Shown one piece after another: positions 1-6,145 of a stretch of DNA of 6,145 bases. The notes under the pieces were generated by a model. The model did not search any database, was not told where the DNA came from, and saw only the letters and a program-made list of their open reading frames with translations. Made by a program: the position numbers and the translations under genes. The DNA is from Caldifarciminota bacterium (GTDB lineage Bacteria > Hydrothermota > Tepidihabitantia > B3-TA06), in assembly GCA_014729665.1 (NCBI GenBank), contig WJJO01000303.1:1-6145 (forward strand), written 5' to 3'. Each line of letters starts with the position of its first letter. The first letter of the stretch is position 1.

Positions 1-582
1 GTGTTCGATTTATCCTACCTGAGGATGATTCCAAACATGATCGTAGCTGCACCGAAGGACGAAGCCGAGCTCCGGGACCTTTTATACACCGCAATCAACT
101 ACGAAGAGGGGCCGTTTGCAGTAAGGTATCCGAGGTCAGGGGTAGTCGGTGTTCAGGTCAGTGGAAAACCTAAAAAAATCAAGATAGGCTCATGGAAGGT
201 TATAAATAAAGGCTCGAGGGTTGCTATTCTGGCAACCGGTACAGGAGTCCAGATTGCACTTAAGGCAATGGAAAAGACAGGCAGGAAGAAACCGACACTG
301 GTCAATGCCCGATTCGTTAAGCCTATGGATACCGGGTTTATGAAAAAACTTGCACGAGATCACAAAGTATTCATTACGGTCGAGGAGAACGCCCTGGAAG
401 GAGGATTCGGTTCGGCAGTGGCGTCCTGGCTAGCTGACAATGACGTTCCCGTAGTATGTGAACGCATCGGACTTCCCGACAGATTCATCCGGCACGGGAG
501 TCAGGATAAGCTTCTTTCTGAATGTAAGGTGAGTGCCGGAGAGGTGGCTCGAGCGATAAAAAGGATGTGGCGGGTTAGATGA
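1..582 (+). CDS. dxs: 1-deoxy-D-xylulose-5-phosphate synthase, C-terminal part (5' end outside window)
   Basis: DXS is a cytoplasmic, thiamine-diphosphate-dependent enzyme that condenses pyruvate and glyceraldehyde 3-phosphate into DXP, the first step of the MEP isoprenoid pathway. The visible 193 residues begin at FDLSYLR, which by recalled alignment matches E. coli position about 435 of 620. Some 430 N-terminal residues are therefore missing, including the ThDP-binding site and most of the pyrimidine domain. Residues 37-45 (GPFAVRYPR) end the pyrimidine domain; Arg45 matches E. coli Arg478, which contacts the substrate phosphate. The usual following Gly is Ser here. Residues from about 60 form the transketolase C-terminal domain, with NARFVKPMD, VTVEEN-like ITVEENALEGGFGS and IGLPDRFIRHGSQ. 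The GTG at base 1 is an internal Val codon inside the conserved block, not a start. The stop TGA overlaps the next gene's ATG. No frameshift is seen. Confidence 0.95.
   Translation: MFDLSYLRMIPNMIVAAPKDEAELRDLLYTAINYEEGPFAVRYPRSGVVGVQVSGKPKKIKIGSWKVINKGSRVAILATGTGVQIALKAMEKTGRKKPTLVNARFVKPMDTGFMKKLARDHKVFITVEENALEGGFGSAVASWLADNDVPVVCERIGLPDRFIRHGSQDKLLSECKVSAGEVARAIKRMWRVR
561..565 (+). promoter_or_regulatory. Weak Shine-Dalgarno-like AAGGA for the sprA-like gene
   Basis: AAGGA, preceded by a run of A, lies inside the 3' end of dxs, 13 bases before the ATG at 579. That spacing is longer than usual, so the site may be weak. An in-frame TAG at 576-578 directly before the ATG rules out any upstream start. 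The second ATG at 591 (Met5) is even further from this site and would remove the Lys and part of the signal peptide, so 579 is preferred. Confidence 0.35.
579..582 (+). promoter_or_regulatory. ATGA stop-start overlap, likely translational coupling of dxs and sprA-like gene
   Basis: The ATG of the downstream gene (579-581) shares bases with the TGA stop of dxs (580-582). Such 4-base overlaps are common inside bacterial operons and allow a terminating ribosome to restart on the next frame. It implies a shared transcript and no separate promoter between the genes. Coupling itself is inferred, not shown. Confidence 0.7.
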
Positions 583-617
583 AGATACTTATGGCTCTAA
601 TCTTATTTGCATCTGCA
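579..617 (+). other. Short Sec signal peptide of the SprA-like protein
   Basis: The protein opens MKILMALILFASA, followed by Asp14. It has one Lys, a hydrophobic run ILMALILF, and small residues at -3 (Ala11) and -1 (Ala13), giving a plausible signal peptidase I site after residue 13. No Cys follows the hydrophobic run, so it is not a lipoprotein signal. At 13 residues it is shorter than typical signals, but no longer start is possible because a stop codon lies directly upstream. Confidence 0.65.
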
Positions 618-3600
618 GACCAGGTGCGTGAGACCGGTGGGGTTCTTCAGATAAAGCCTGTTATCGACTACGAGGCCGGGCTTGTTTACTACGAGGAGTG
701 GATAGATTCGGTATATCTTGGAATACACGATGTCCAGCCACTCAATGAGTACTTGGCGGCAAATGAACGGGTATTCTCTGCCGAGGATTTTCTCAGGCGT
801 ATGAGGGCCGATAGGGGGAGTGTTGATTTGGACGATCCTGAAGGGATTATTCCGGATATAAACATCCAGATGGGTAAGGAGGTAACGAATATCGACGTTG
901 CAGGAAGTGATCGGATAGAACTGGGTTCGCAGGTTACGCTTCACCCCAAGGATGAAAACGATACAACCAATCCCCTTTCCGGGATCAAATTAGAACAGGA
1001 TCTTTCGGTTTCGGTGTCAGGGACAATAGCTCGGAAAACCGAGGTAATCATCAATCATTCTTCGGGTGAGGATGATCTTTTTGGCGATAATAAGGTGCGA
1101 ATCTCCTATACAGGGGATGAGGATGAGATCGTTAAAAAGGTCGAGGCCGGCGATGTTTCGCTCAACCTGCCTTCCAAACAGTCTATCCCTGCTCAAAAGG
1201 GTCTTTTCGGTATCAATACCCAGTTGAAACTCGGTCCGGTCGACTTATATGCCGTTGCTTCGAGGGAAGAAACCCAGGCCGGTTCCGAGGAGTTCCAGGG
1301 CAGTTCACAGACACGGGAAACCGAATTCCTGGACAAGGACTTTATTAAACGAAAGTTATTCTACGTTTTCCACGACAGTCTCCGCGGGAGTATCTCGGCA
1401 GAATATCTGGTCGATTCCCTGTTCAGCAAAAGATTTCACCTTTATAAAGGAACACGGAATACACCTGATGAGGGGAATTACTGGTACGGATGGTCGTCCC
1501 CTTACGGTGATACCGTAACCGCTCATGAGAACGGTGTCGGTGATCAGATAGAACAGGGCTTTGTTTACGAAAAGTTAATGCTGGATGAGGATTACAACCT
1601 GTGGTGGCTGGAAGGCGAATGGGTGATAGAACTGACGGACAGGATTGCCGGAGAGAATGAGATACTTGCCGTGGCTTGTACGCTTTCTTCGGCCACCGGG
1701 GGCCAGGATCTGATCTTCGGAGATAACATTCCCGGCGGTGACGAAGCAGATAGCCTTATTCTCCTTCAAATCTGGGGGGATAATACTAAACCCACCGATA
1801 TCTGCTGGACGAACATGAGGCGCAATCATTATACCATACCCATGGCAATATCCGATTCTACCCATATAGATCTCGATGTGCTTTATAAAAAGGACGGCAC
1901 CCAATGGGTTACACGTAACGATGACGGGGATATGTATTCAAAGCTTCTGGGTATAGTCGATTCTATAACCTATCGTCACGAATTGACAACCGAAGAGAAG
2001 TTGATGCAGCAGTTGATATTCAAAAACCCACGTCCCTTTGCGGATTCAGTACTCGGGGACACGGTACCTGAGATATATGAAGAGCAGGATATCGGCTCCG
2101 ATGCCAGCATCGGGGGGAAGTACAAGATACAATTCAAGTATAAAGCCGCTGTGGGGAGCTATGACCTTGGCCCTTTCGTCAAGGAGGGCAGCGTTAAGGT
2201 CTTTTTGAATGACGAGGAACTAAGCGTGGATGAGTACACGTTCACACCGTTTTCAGGGATGGTTACAATAAACCAGGAAATTACTCCTAACGATGAGGTA
2301 AGGATATCCTACGAGAAGAAGGTGCTTTTTTCACTGGACAGAAAATCCCTTTTAGGGATGAGGGCTGAGACTGAATTGATTGAGGGTGTGGAGCTTGGTT
2401 CAAGTCTCCTTTACCGTAAGGTCGGGTTCTCAGGCGAGGGGAAGCCGTCACTTGACCTGGAACCATACTCCCGGACCGTGGGTGAACTCGATCTTTCGGT
2501 GGATCGTGAACTCGGATTACTGACTACATTCCTGGACTGGCTACCTCTTATTTCCACCGAGAAGGAATCCAACTTCACGCTTACCGGGAATTCCGCATTG
2601 TCGATGCCCAACCCGAATACCCACGGTTCAGGCTCGGTTTGGGTCGAGGATTTCGAGAGTACGAGCGAACGCAAGACAGTGAATTTGCAGCCAAGCGACT
2701 GGTACCAGACCAGCTTACCCCTAAGGGATTCCTCCTCTGAGATGGATACCTCCCAATATTCGAGGATTCGTCCTTCCTGGAAGACCTCTGAGTATTTCTG
2801 GAAGGGGGCTAAGATATACGGCAATCCGGACCTCGATCCCCAAAACACCAACAACCCGCCGGATAATTCCTTCGTTTTAATCTGGGACGAGGCGGACGGT
2901 TCCAGATGGTCGGGGATCATCGGATCTCAATCCCCATATACCGTAGACATTACCGAGGTGGAGAATCTTGAGATAATTATGAACAGCGGGGACGCCGACG
3001 GGGTAATCCATTTCGATTTCGGCTCGAAGATGGACGAGGACCAGCTAAGGCTCGACGCTGACGGCGAGATCGCGGGGTACGATCAGTTCGACACTGAGGA
3101 TGGCAAGGGACTCAATCCTGAAAAAAACGACCGGAAGGATGCGGGTGAAGATATAGGCCTTGATGGTGTTTCCGGCGAGGACGGGGAGGGTGTTGAGGGG
3201 GATGACGGTAATGATGATTACGACGGTGAAGAAAATTATAATGGCACCGAAACTAATGGCAAACTCGATACCGAGGACTTGAACAACAACAACAGCCTGG
3301 ATTCCCAGAACGAATACTTGGAGTTTTCCTTCGACCTGACCGATCCCGATTTCGTGGAAGAATACGTTGATAGTCTCGGTTCCGAAGAGGAAGGACCGAC
3401 CGGATGGGTTAGGTTGAGTGTCCCCCTTTCAGACACTTCACTTTTTACAGTATTCGGGAATCCCGACTCGACCGAGATAGAGATGTTCAGGGTTTGGTTC
3501 GAGGGCATGGATGGAGGAATCGACAGCCTGAGCATATACTCATGGAGCTTTGTTGGGAATAAGTGGGAAAACCCCGAGGTCTTTGCCCTGGATTCCACCG

Positions 3601-6145
3601 AGGTGGATACCATGACCGAACTGGTTTTCATCGACGAGATTGGAACACAGAACGTAGATTACATACCGCCTTTTTCCCTGGGTAAGACCGTAAACAGCCA
3701 GACCGAGCAGGATAACGCCTTGCAGATGAAATTCGAGAACATACAACCCGAACATGCCACCAGGGTAAGCCGCTGGGATTACTCGGATGATGATTTCAGG
3801 GGTTATGATAGGTTCAGGATATACGTGCATAACGACACCCTTTACGACCCGGTATTCTTCCTCAGGATGGGAAGCGACTCCTTGAATTATTACGAGGTCA
3901 GGGCAGAAATAAGTCAGGGTCAGTCCCCGCCTAATCCTGAAGACCCGTTATGGAAGGAGTTCGTTTTCGAGATGGATACCTTGATTTCCTTGAAGAGAAG
4001 TTATTACGAGAATCGAGATACAAGCGATACTGCAACCTATCCATTTATTTCCTCATCGGATTCCACGCTTTTCGTGAAGGGTAGGCCCTCCTTTTCTTCT
4101 ATCGAGTACTATGTATTAGGCATCATCAACGAAGAGGGGGTGCCGATTACCGGTGAGGTCTGGTTCAACGATTTCCGGCTCGAGGGGCCTATTCGAAACA
4201 TCGGGACTCAGTTGAAACTGAACGGTAAACTCAACTTCGCCGACGTTGCCGACGTTTCGGTGGGCTACACGCAGGGGGACGGCGAGTTCGTGGGGCTGGG
4301 TGACAGTCCGGGTCCTCTTACCGGCGGTTCCAGTGAGTCAACCAACATTAATACATCTGTCAATCTCGACAAGTTCGGTCTCGAAAAACTCGGCTTCAGG
4401 ATTCCTTTCAGGTACAGCTTTACGAAATCCAACGACGTACCGCGCTACGACGGCGAGATGCCCGATATTCTCCTGGATTCACTGGGGCAGGAACAAAGAA
4501 CCGGGGTTAACCAGAGACAGAACTACACCGCAAGTTTCTCTCATTCTCAGTCGGGGAAGAAGAATAAACTGGTTGAGTACACATTAGATGCCTTGGGCGG
4601 TTCTGCGAACATCGGGACCTCGGGCAGTTTGTCAAATGCCGGTTTGAGAAGGGATTCATCCTACTCTGAGAACTATTCCCTTTCTTACGGGATTAGTCCC
4701 GATTTATCGTTCAAGGTTTTCGATCAGGAGATAAGCTATTTTCCCTATTCCGTTAACCTATCCGCCAACCTTATCAAGGGTTATTCAAGGAACCAGGACA
4801 GGCCATCGATAGATACAGTATTCTACGATCCGATTCGAAATTTCAATACCTCGACCGGTTGGAGCGGAAGGGTTTCATATAAACCCATTAAGTATTTTCC
4901 TTTAAGCGCCTCTTACACTGAAGGCCATGCGGGTTCAGTCTCGTATTCCGACGCTACCGAAAATGACGATCGGCAGATATCGGTTGATAGTATAGTAAAC
5001 GATAGTTTCTCTGCAAGAACCCTGGGGCTGACCGGAGGAATAACGAACATCAATCTCAAGAACTTCGGGAACCCCTCGGTTAACTTAAGCAGCACCTTTA
5101 ATGAGAACAAATCGGCCAGTCTTAACCAGACCTATATTACAGATACTGCCTGGGACGGGGAAACCATAAAAAGGAACCTTTCGAATTCGGGTCACGTTAC
5201 ATTTAATTGGCGGGGGTTTGACCTGGAGGGACTTTTAGGTGGAGGCAAGGAAAAGAAGGAGACCAAGCTTAAGGAGTATCGCCGCCAACTGGAGGCCGCA
5301 GATACCGCAGATACGACAGTAATCGATGATGCCGGAGAATCTGATGTTTCCATGCAGTTGGAGATAGAGATCGACAGCCTTGATGCCGATACCATCGCCG
5401 ATACTATCCCTGTGGATACGACAGATACGACCGTTGTGCTTACACCCCGGGAACGGACCTTCGAGGCGAGCATCAAGAGGTGGGAGTTCCTGGAGAGGAT
5501 TGCAGGGGTGTTACAGCCCATCTCTTTCGAGACCGGTTTTTCCAGGAACTCGGGATATAACGGTTATGAGGCCGGCTGGGGTGATTTCGAATGGAGGAAT
5601 AACTGGGACTACATTTCAGGGATAGCCGACATCATGGTTGATACTATAAGGGATACGGTCTACTACGATACCACAATCAATGGGATTGATACAACTTACG
5701 ATATAACGTATGATACCACCATTTACAAGCCGTGGGCTTCCCGGTCATGGGGTGCGAACAGGAACTACAAGTTGAGTTCAGGGATAAATCTCTGGGATTT
5801 GAGCATCACCGGATACGTTCAGAGGGATTACGCCAAGACCCTGCAGCAGTCCGGTGAACTTCACTACACAAAAAAGACCACCTTGCCTATGTTGAAGTTA
5901 TCGTATCAGAAGCTGGGTGATTTGTTCGGTGATCTTGCGACCAATTCTAGCCTGAGCACATCCGTTTCAAGGGTTATTACCGAAAGAGGTGTGTGGGGTC
6001 TGGTTCCGGTAGAAAATGATGAGGACACCGATACAATTTACGGTAACGTACCCAAGGAGACGTTGAACGAGCTCAAGTTCTCACCCCTTATCTCCTGGAA
6101 TACTACCTGGAAGGGGGATTTCTCGACCAATCTATCCGCCAACTA
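579..6145 (+). CDS. sprA: SprA/Sov-family outer-membrane translocon of the type IX secretion system, 3' end outside window
   Basis: SprA (Sov in Porphyromonas) forms a giant outer-membrane beta-barrel through which T9SS cargo leaves the periplasm. One frame stays open for 1855 codons to the window edge; Bacteroidota SprA is about 2400 residues, so several hundred are probably missing. Family landmarks occur in the expected order. A signal peptide (1-13) is followed by DEDEIVKKVEAGDVSLNLP (179-197) and GLFGINTQLKLG (208-219). Next come a beta segment ending in DEVRISYEKK (to about 581), DWLPLISTEKES (653-664), WVEDFES (688-694) and DWYQTSLP (707-714). An acidic block (838-910) is followed by GWVRLSVPLSD (942-952), GNKWE (993-997), GEVWFNDFRLEGP (1192-1204) and LDKFGLEKLGFRIPFRY (1263-1279), then alternating beta-strand sequence to the end. 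I could find only two cysteines (367, 409). The identification rests on recalled family motifs, not a search. It follows dxs in a tight operon; no other T9SS gene is visible. Confidence 0.93.
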   Translation, partial: MKILMALILFASADQVRETGGVLQIKPVIDYEAGLVYYEEWIDSVYLGIHDVQPLNEYLAANERVFSAEDFLRRMRADRGSVDLDDPEGIIPDINIQMGKEVTNIDVAGSDRIELGSQVTLHPKDENDTTNPLSGIKLEQDLSVSVSGTIARKTEVIINHSSGEDDLFGDNKVRISYTGDEDEIVKKVEAGDVSLNLPSKQSIPAQKGLFGINTQLKLGPVDLYAVASREETQAGSEEFQGSSQTRETEFLDKDFIKRKLFYVFHDSLRGSISAEYLVDSLFSKRFHLYKGTRNTPDEGNYWYGWSSPYGDTVTAHENGVGDQIEQGFVYEKLMLDEDYNLWWLEGEWVIELTDRIAGENEILAVACTLSSATGGQDLIFGDNIPGGDEADSLILLQIWGDNTKPTDICWTNMRRNHYTIPMAISDSTHIDLDVLYKKDGTQWVTRNDDGDMYSKLLGIVDSITYRHELTTEEKLMQQLIFKNPRPFADSVLGDTVPEIYEEQDIGSDASIGGKYKIQFKYKAAVGSYDLGPFVKEGSVKVFLNDEELSVDEYTFTPFSGMVTINQEITPNDEVRISYEKKVLFSLDRKSLLGMRAETELIEGVELGSSLLYRKVGFSGEGKPSLDLEPYSRTVGELDLSVDRELGLLTTFLDWLPLISTEKESNFTLTGNSALSMPNPNTHGSGSVWVEDFESTSERKTVNLQPSDWYQTSLPLRDSSSEMDTSQYSRIRPSWKTSEYFWKGAKIYGNPDLDPQNTNNPPDNSFVLIWDEADGSRWSGIIGSQSPYTVDITEVENLEIIMNSGDADGVIHFDFGSKMDEDQLRLDADGEIAGYDQFDTEDGKGLNPEKNDRKDAGEDIGLDGVSGEDGEGVEGDDGNDDYDGEENYNGTETNGKLDTEDLNNNNSLDSQNEYLEFSFDLTDPDFVEEYVDSLGSEEEGPTGWVRLSVPLSDTSLFTVFGNPDSTEIEMFRVWFEGMDGGIDSLSIYSWSFVGNKWENPEVFALDSTEVDTMTELVFIDEIGTQNVDYIPPFSLGKTVNSQTEQDNALQMKFENIQPEHATRVSRWDYSDDDFRGYDRFRIYVHNDTLYDPVFFLRMGSDSLNYYEVRAEISQGQSPPNPEDPLWKEFVFEMDTLISLKRSYYENRDTSDTATYPFISSSDSTLFVKGRPSFSSIEYYVLGIINEEGVPITGEVWFNDFRLEGPIRNIGTQLKLNGKLNFADVADVSVGYTQGDGEFVGLGDSPGPLTGGSSESTNINTSVNLDKFGLEKLGFRIPFRYSFTKSNDVPRYDGEMPDILLDSLGQEQRTGVNQRQNYTASFSHSQSGKKNKLVEYTLDALGGSANIGTSGSLSNAGLRRDSSYSENYSLSYGISPDLSFKVFDQEISYFPYSVNLSANLIKGYSRNQDRPSIDTVFYDPIRNFNTSTGWSGRVSYKPIKYFPLSASYTEGHAGSVSYSDATENDDRQISVDSIVNDSFSARTLGLTGGITNINLKNFGNPSVNLSSTFNENKSASLNQTYITDTAWDGETIKRNLSNSGHVTFNWRGFDLEGLLGGGKEKKETKLKEYRRQLEAADTADTTVIDDAGESDVSMQLEIEIDSLDADTIADTIPVDTTDTTVVLTPRERTFEASIKRWEFLERIAGVLQPISFETGFSRNSGYNGYEAGWGDFEWRNNWDYISGIADIMVDTIRDTVYYDTTINGIDTTYDITYDTTIYKPWASRSWGANRNYKLSSGINLWDLSITGYVQRDYAKTLQQSGELHYTKKTTLPMLKLSYQKLGDLFGDLATNSSLSTSVSRVITERGVWGLVPVENDEDTDTIYGNVPKETLNELKFSPLISWNTTWKGDFSTNLSAN
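1560..1685 (+). other. First copy of a beta-rich segment in the SprA-like protein
   Basis: Residues about 328-369 (FVYEKLMLDEDYN, then WVIELTDRIAGENEILAVACTL) have the pattern 'Asp-x-Tyr, a strand, an Ile/Leu-rich strand, xx-x-Glu/Asp-Glu-hydrophobic strand'. The same pattern recurs at residues about 545-582. In Bacteroidota SprA the matching places read roughly as a hairpin followed by 'NADEVLAVAFQY'. This is likely a small periplasmic or cap beta-domain. It holds one of the two cysteines (Cys367). Confidence 0.5.
2208..2328 (+). other. Second copy of the beta-rich segment, leading into the barrel-proximal region
   Basis: Residues about 544-583 read FLNDEELSVDEYTFTPFSG, then MVTINQEITPNDEVRISYE. 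It matches the SprA family pattern of a defined hairpin with 'V-D-Y-T', a Gly turn, 'V-T-I' strand and 'N-x-x-I-x-V-S-Y-E', directly before a 'LFSLDRKSLLGMRAE' block (584-597, family form SLQKKTLLG). This is one of the clearest family signatures in the window. Confidence 0.7.
3090..3311 (+). other. Acidic Asp/Asn/Gly-rich block of the SprA-like protein, possible calcium binding
   Basis: Residues 838-911 are dominated by Asp, Glu, Asn and Gly. They include EDIGLDGVSGEDGEG, GDDGNDDYDGEENYNGTETN and LDTEDLNNNNSLDSQNEY. The EDIGLDG and EDLNNNNSLD parts match conserved SprA motifs (QDVGLDG and EDIN-x-DNT-x-N in Bacteroidota), so the block belongs to the family. It resembles the aspartate-rich calcium loops of thrombospondin type 3 and dockerin repeats, with Asp at alternate positions. 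Calcium binding is inferred only. It ends at the strand EYLEFSFDL (912-920). Confidence 0.6.
5247..5438 (+). repeat. Charged helix plus Asp-Thr-rich low-complexity loop in the SprA-like protein
   Basis: Residues 1557-1573 (KEKKETKLKEYRRQLEA) form a Lys/Glu-rich likely helix. Residues 1574-1620 follow, rich in Asp-Thr pairs (ADTADTT, DADTIADTIPVDTTDTT), with GAT followed by ACN repeated at DNA level. This interrupts the beta-strand pattern and is best read as a long soluble loop or periplasmic insertion between barrel strands. Bacteroidota SprA carries a lysine-rich insertion in a comparable region. Expect length variation between relatives. Confidence 0.55.
5640..5723 (+). repeat. Second Asp-Thr-Tyr repeat stretch in the SprA-like protein
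   Basis: Residues 1688-1715 carry five Asp-Thr pairs and one Asp-Ile-Thr at irregular 4-7 residue steps (DTIRDTVYYDTT, then DTTYDITYDTTI). The codons are mostly GAT followed by ACN. It lies between the strand region around residues 1632-1680 and the next strand set starting near KPWASRSWG. It looks like an extended, threonine-rich surface or periplasmic loop. Function unknown. Confidence 0.55.

Noticed and set aside
1..3. GTG as a start codon of a small protein
   Set aside because: It lies inside the conserved DXS block G-A/V-FDLSYLR; the family extends about 430 residues further upstream.
591..593. Alternative ATG start (Met5) of the sprA-like gene
   Set aside because: It would remove Lys2 and part of the hydrophobic run of the signal peptide, and lies further from the only Shine-Dalgarno-like site.
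603..944. Minus-strand open frame of 113 codons
   Set aside because: Fully antisense to the sprA-like signal and N-terminal region; its translation shows no recognisable domain and it has no operon context.
1249..1518. Plus-strand open frame of 89 codons
   Set aside because: Out-of-frame shadow within the sprA-like gene, whose own frame is intact and carries family motifs here.
2411..2920. Minus-strand open frame of 169 codons
   Set aside because: Ser-rich translation typical of antisense reading; it covers the conserved DWLPLIS and WVEDFES part of the sense gene.
3236..3830. Two overlapping minus-strand open frames
   Set aside because: They overlap each other and lie antisense to conserved SprA motifs; no family resemblance.
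4246..4587. Plus-strand open frame of 113 codons
   Set aside because: Shadow frame within the barrel-coding part of the sprA-like gene.
4913..5625. Three short open frames on both strands (4913-5110, 5192-5521, 5380-5625)
   Set aside because: All lie inside the intact sprA-like frame; the Ser/Val-rich minus-strand products reflect antisense of Asp-Thr codons.
5298..5723. CRISPR-like or tandem DNA repeat suggested by recurring GATAC
   Set aside because: The repeats are irregular, in frame, and explained by Asp-Thr codon pairs; there are no equal repeats or spacers.

Overview
The window holds two genes on the + strand, both cut by the window edges, and essentially no intergenic DNA. It suggests a Gram-negative bacterium of the FCB (Fibrobacterota-Chlorobiota-Bacteroidota) supergroup or one of the candidate phyla around it. 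The reason is that the second gene is a SprA/Sov homologue, the giant outer-membrane translocon of the type IX secretion system (T9SS), which is confined to such lineages. The protein matches Bacteroidota SprA in order and in landmark motifs but differs in detail. Base composition is near balanced, and arginine is often AGG and isoleucine often ATA. I lean towards a non-Bacteroidota lineage (for example WOR-3/TA06, Zixibacteria or Marinimicrobia-like), but this is inference.

Region 1 (1-582) is the last third of dxs, 1-deoxy-D-xylulose-5-phosphate synthase, the first enzyme of the MEP isoprenoid pathway. Its catalytic N-terminal part lies before the window. The GTG at base 1 is an internal valine, not a start.

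Region 2 (579-6145) is one uninterrupted reading frame of 1855 codons, still open at the right edge. It starts at an ATG that overlaps the dxs stop (ATGA). It encodes a short signal peptide, the SprA N-terminal region, two similar beta-rich segments, a conserved VEDFE block, an acidic Asp/Asn/Gly-rich block that may bind calcium, and the first part of the large barrel. That last part carries two Asp-Thr-rich low-complexity stretches.

The two genes look co-transcribed and possibly translationally coupled. Their functions (cytoplasmic isoprenoid synthesis and outer-membrane protein export) have no direct link, so the pairing is probably a lineage-specific operon arrangement. I saw no RNA gene, mobile element, CRISPR array or terminator. 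All other open frames in the window are shadows of the sprA-like gene.
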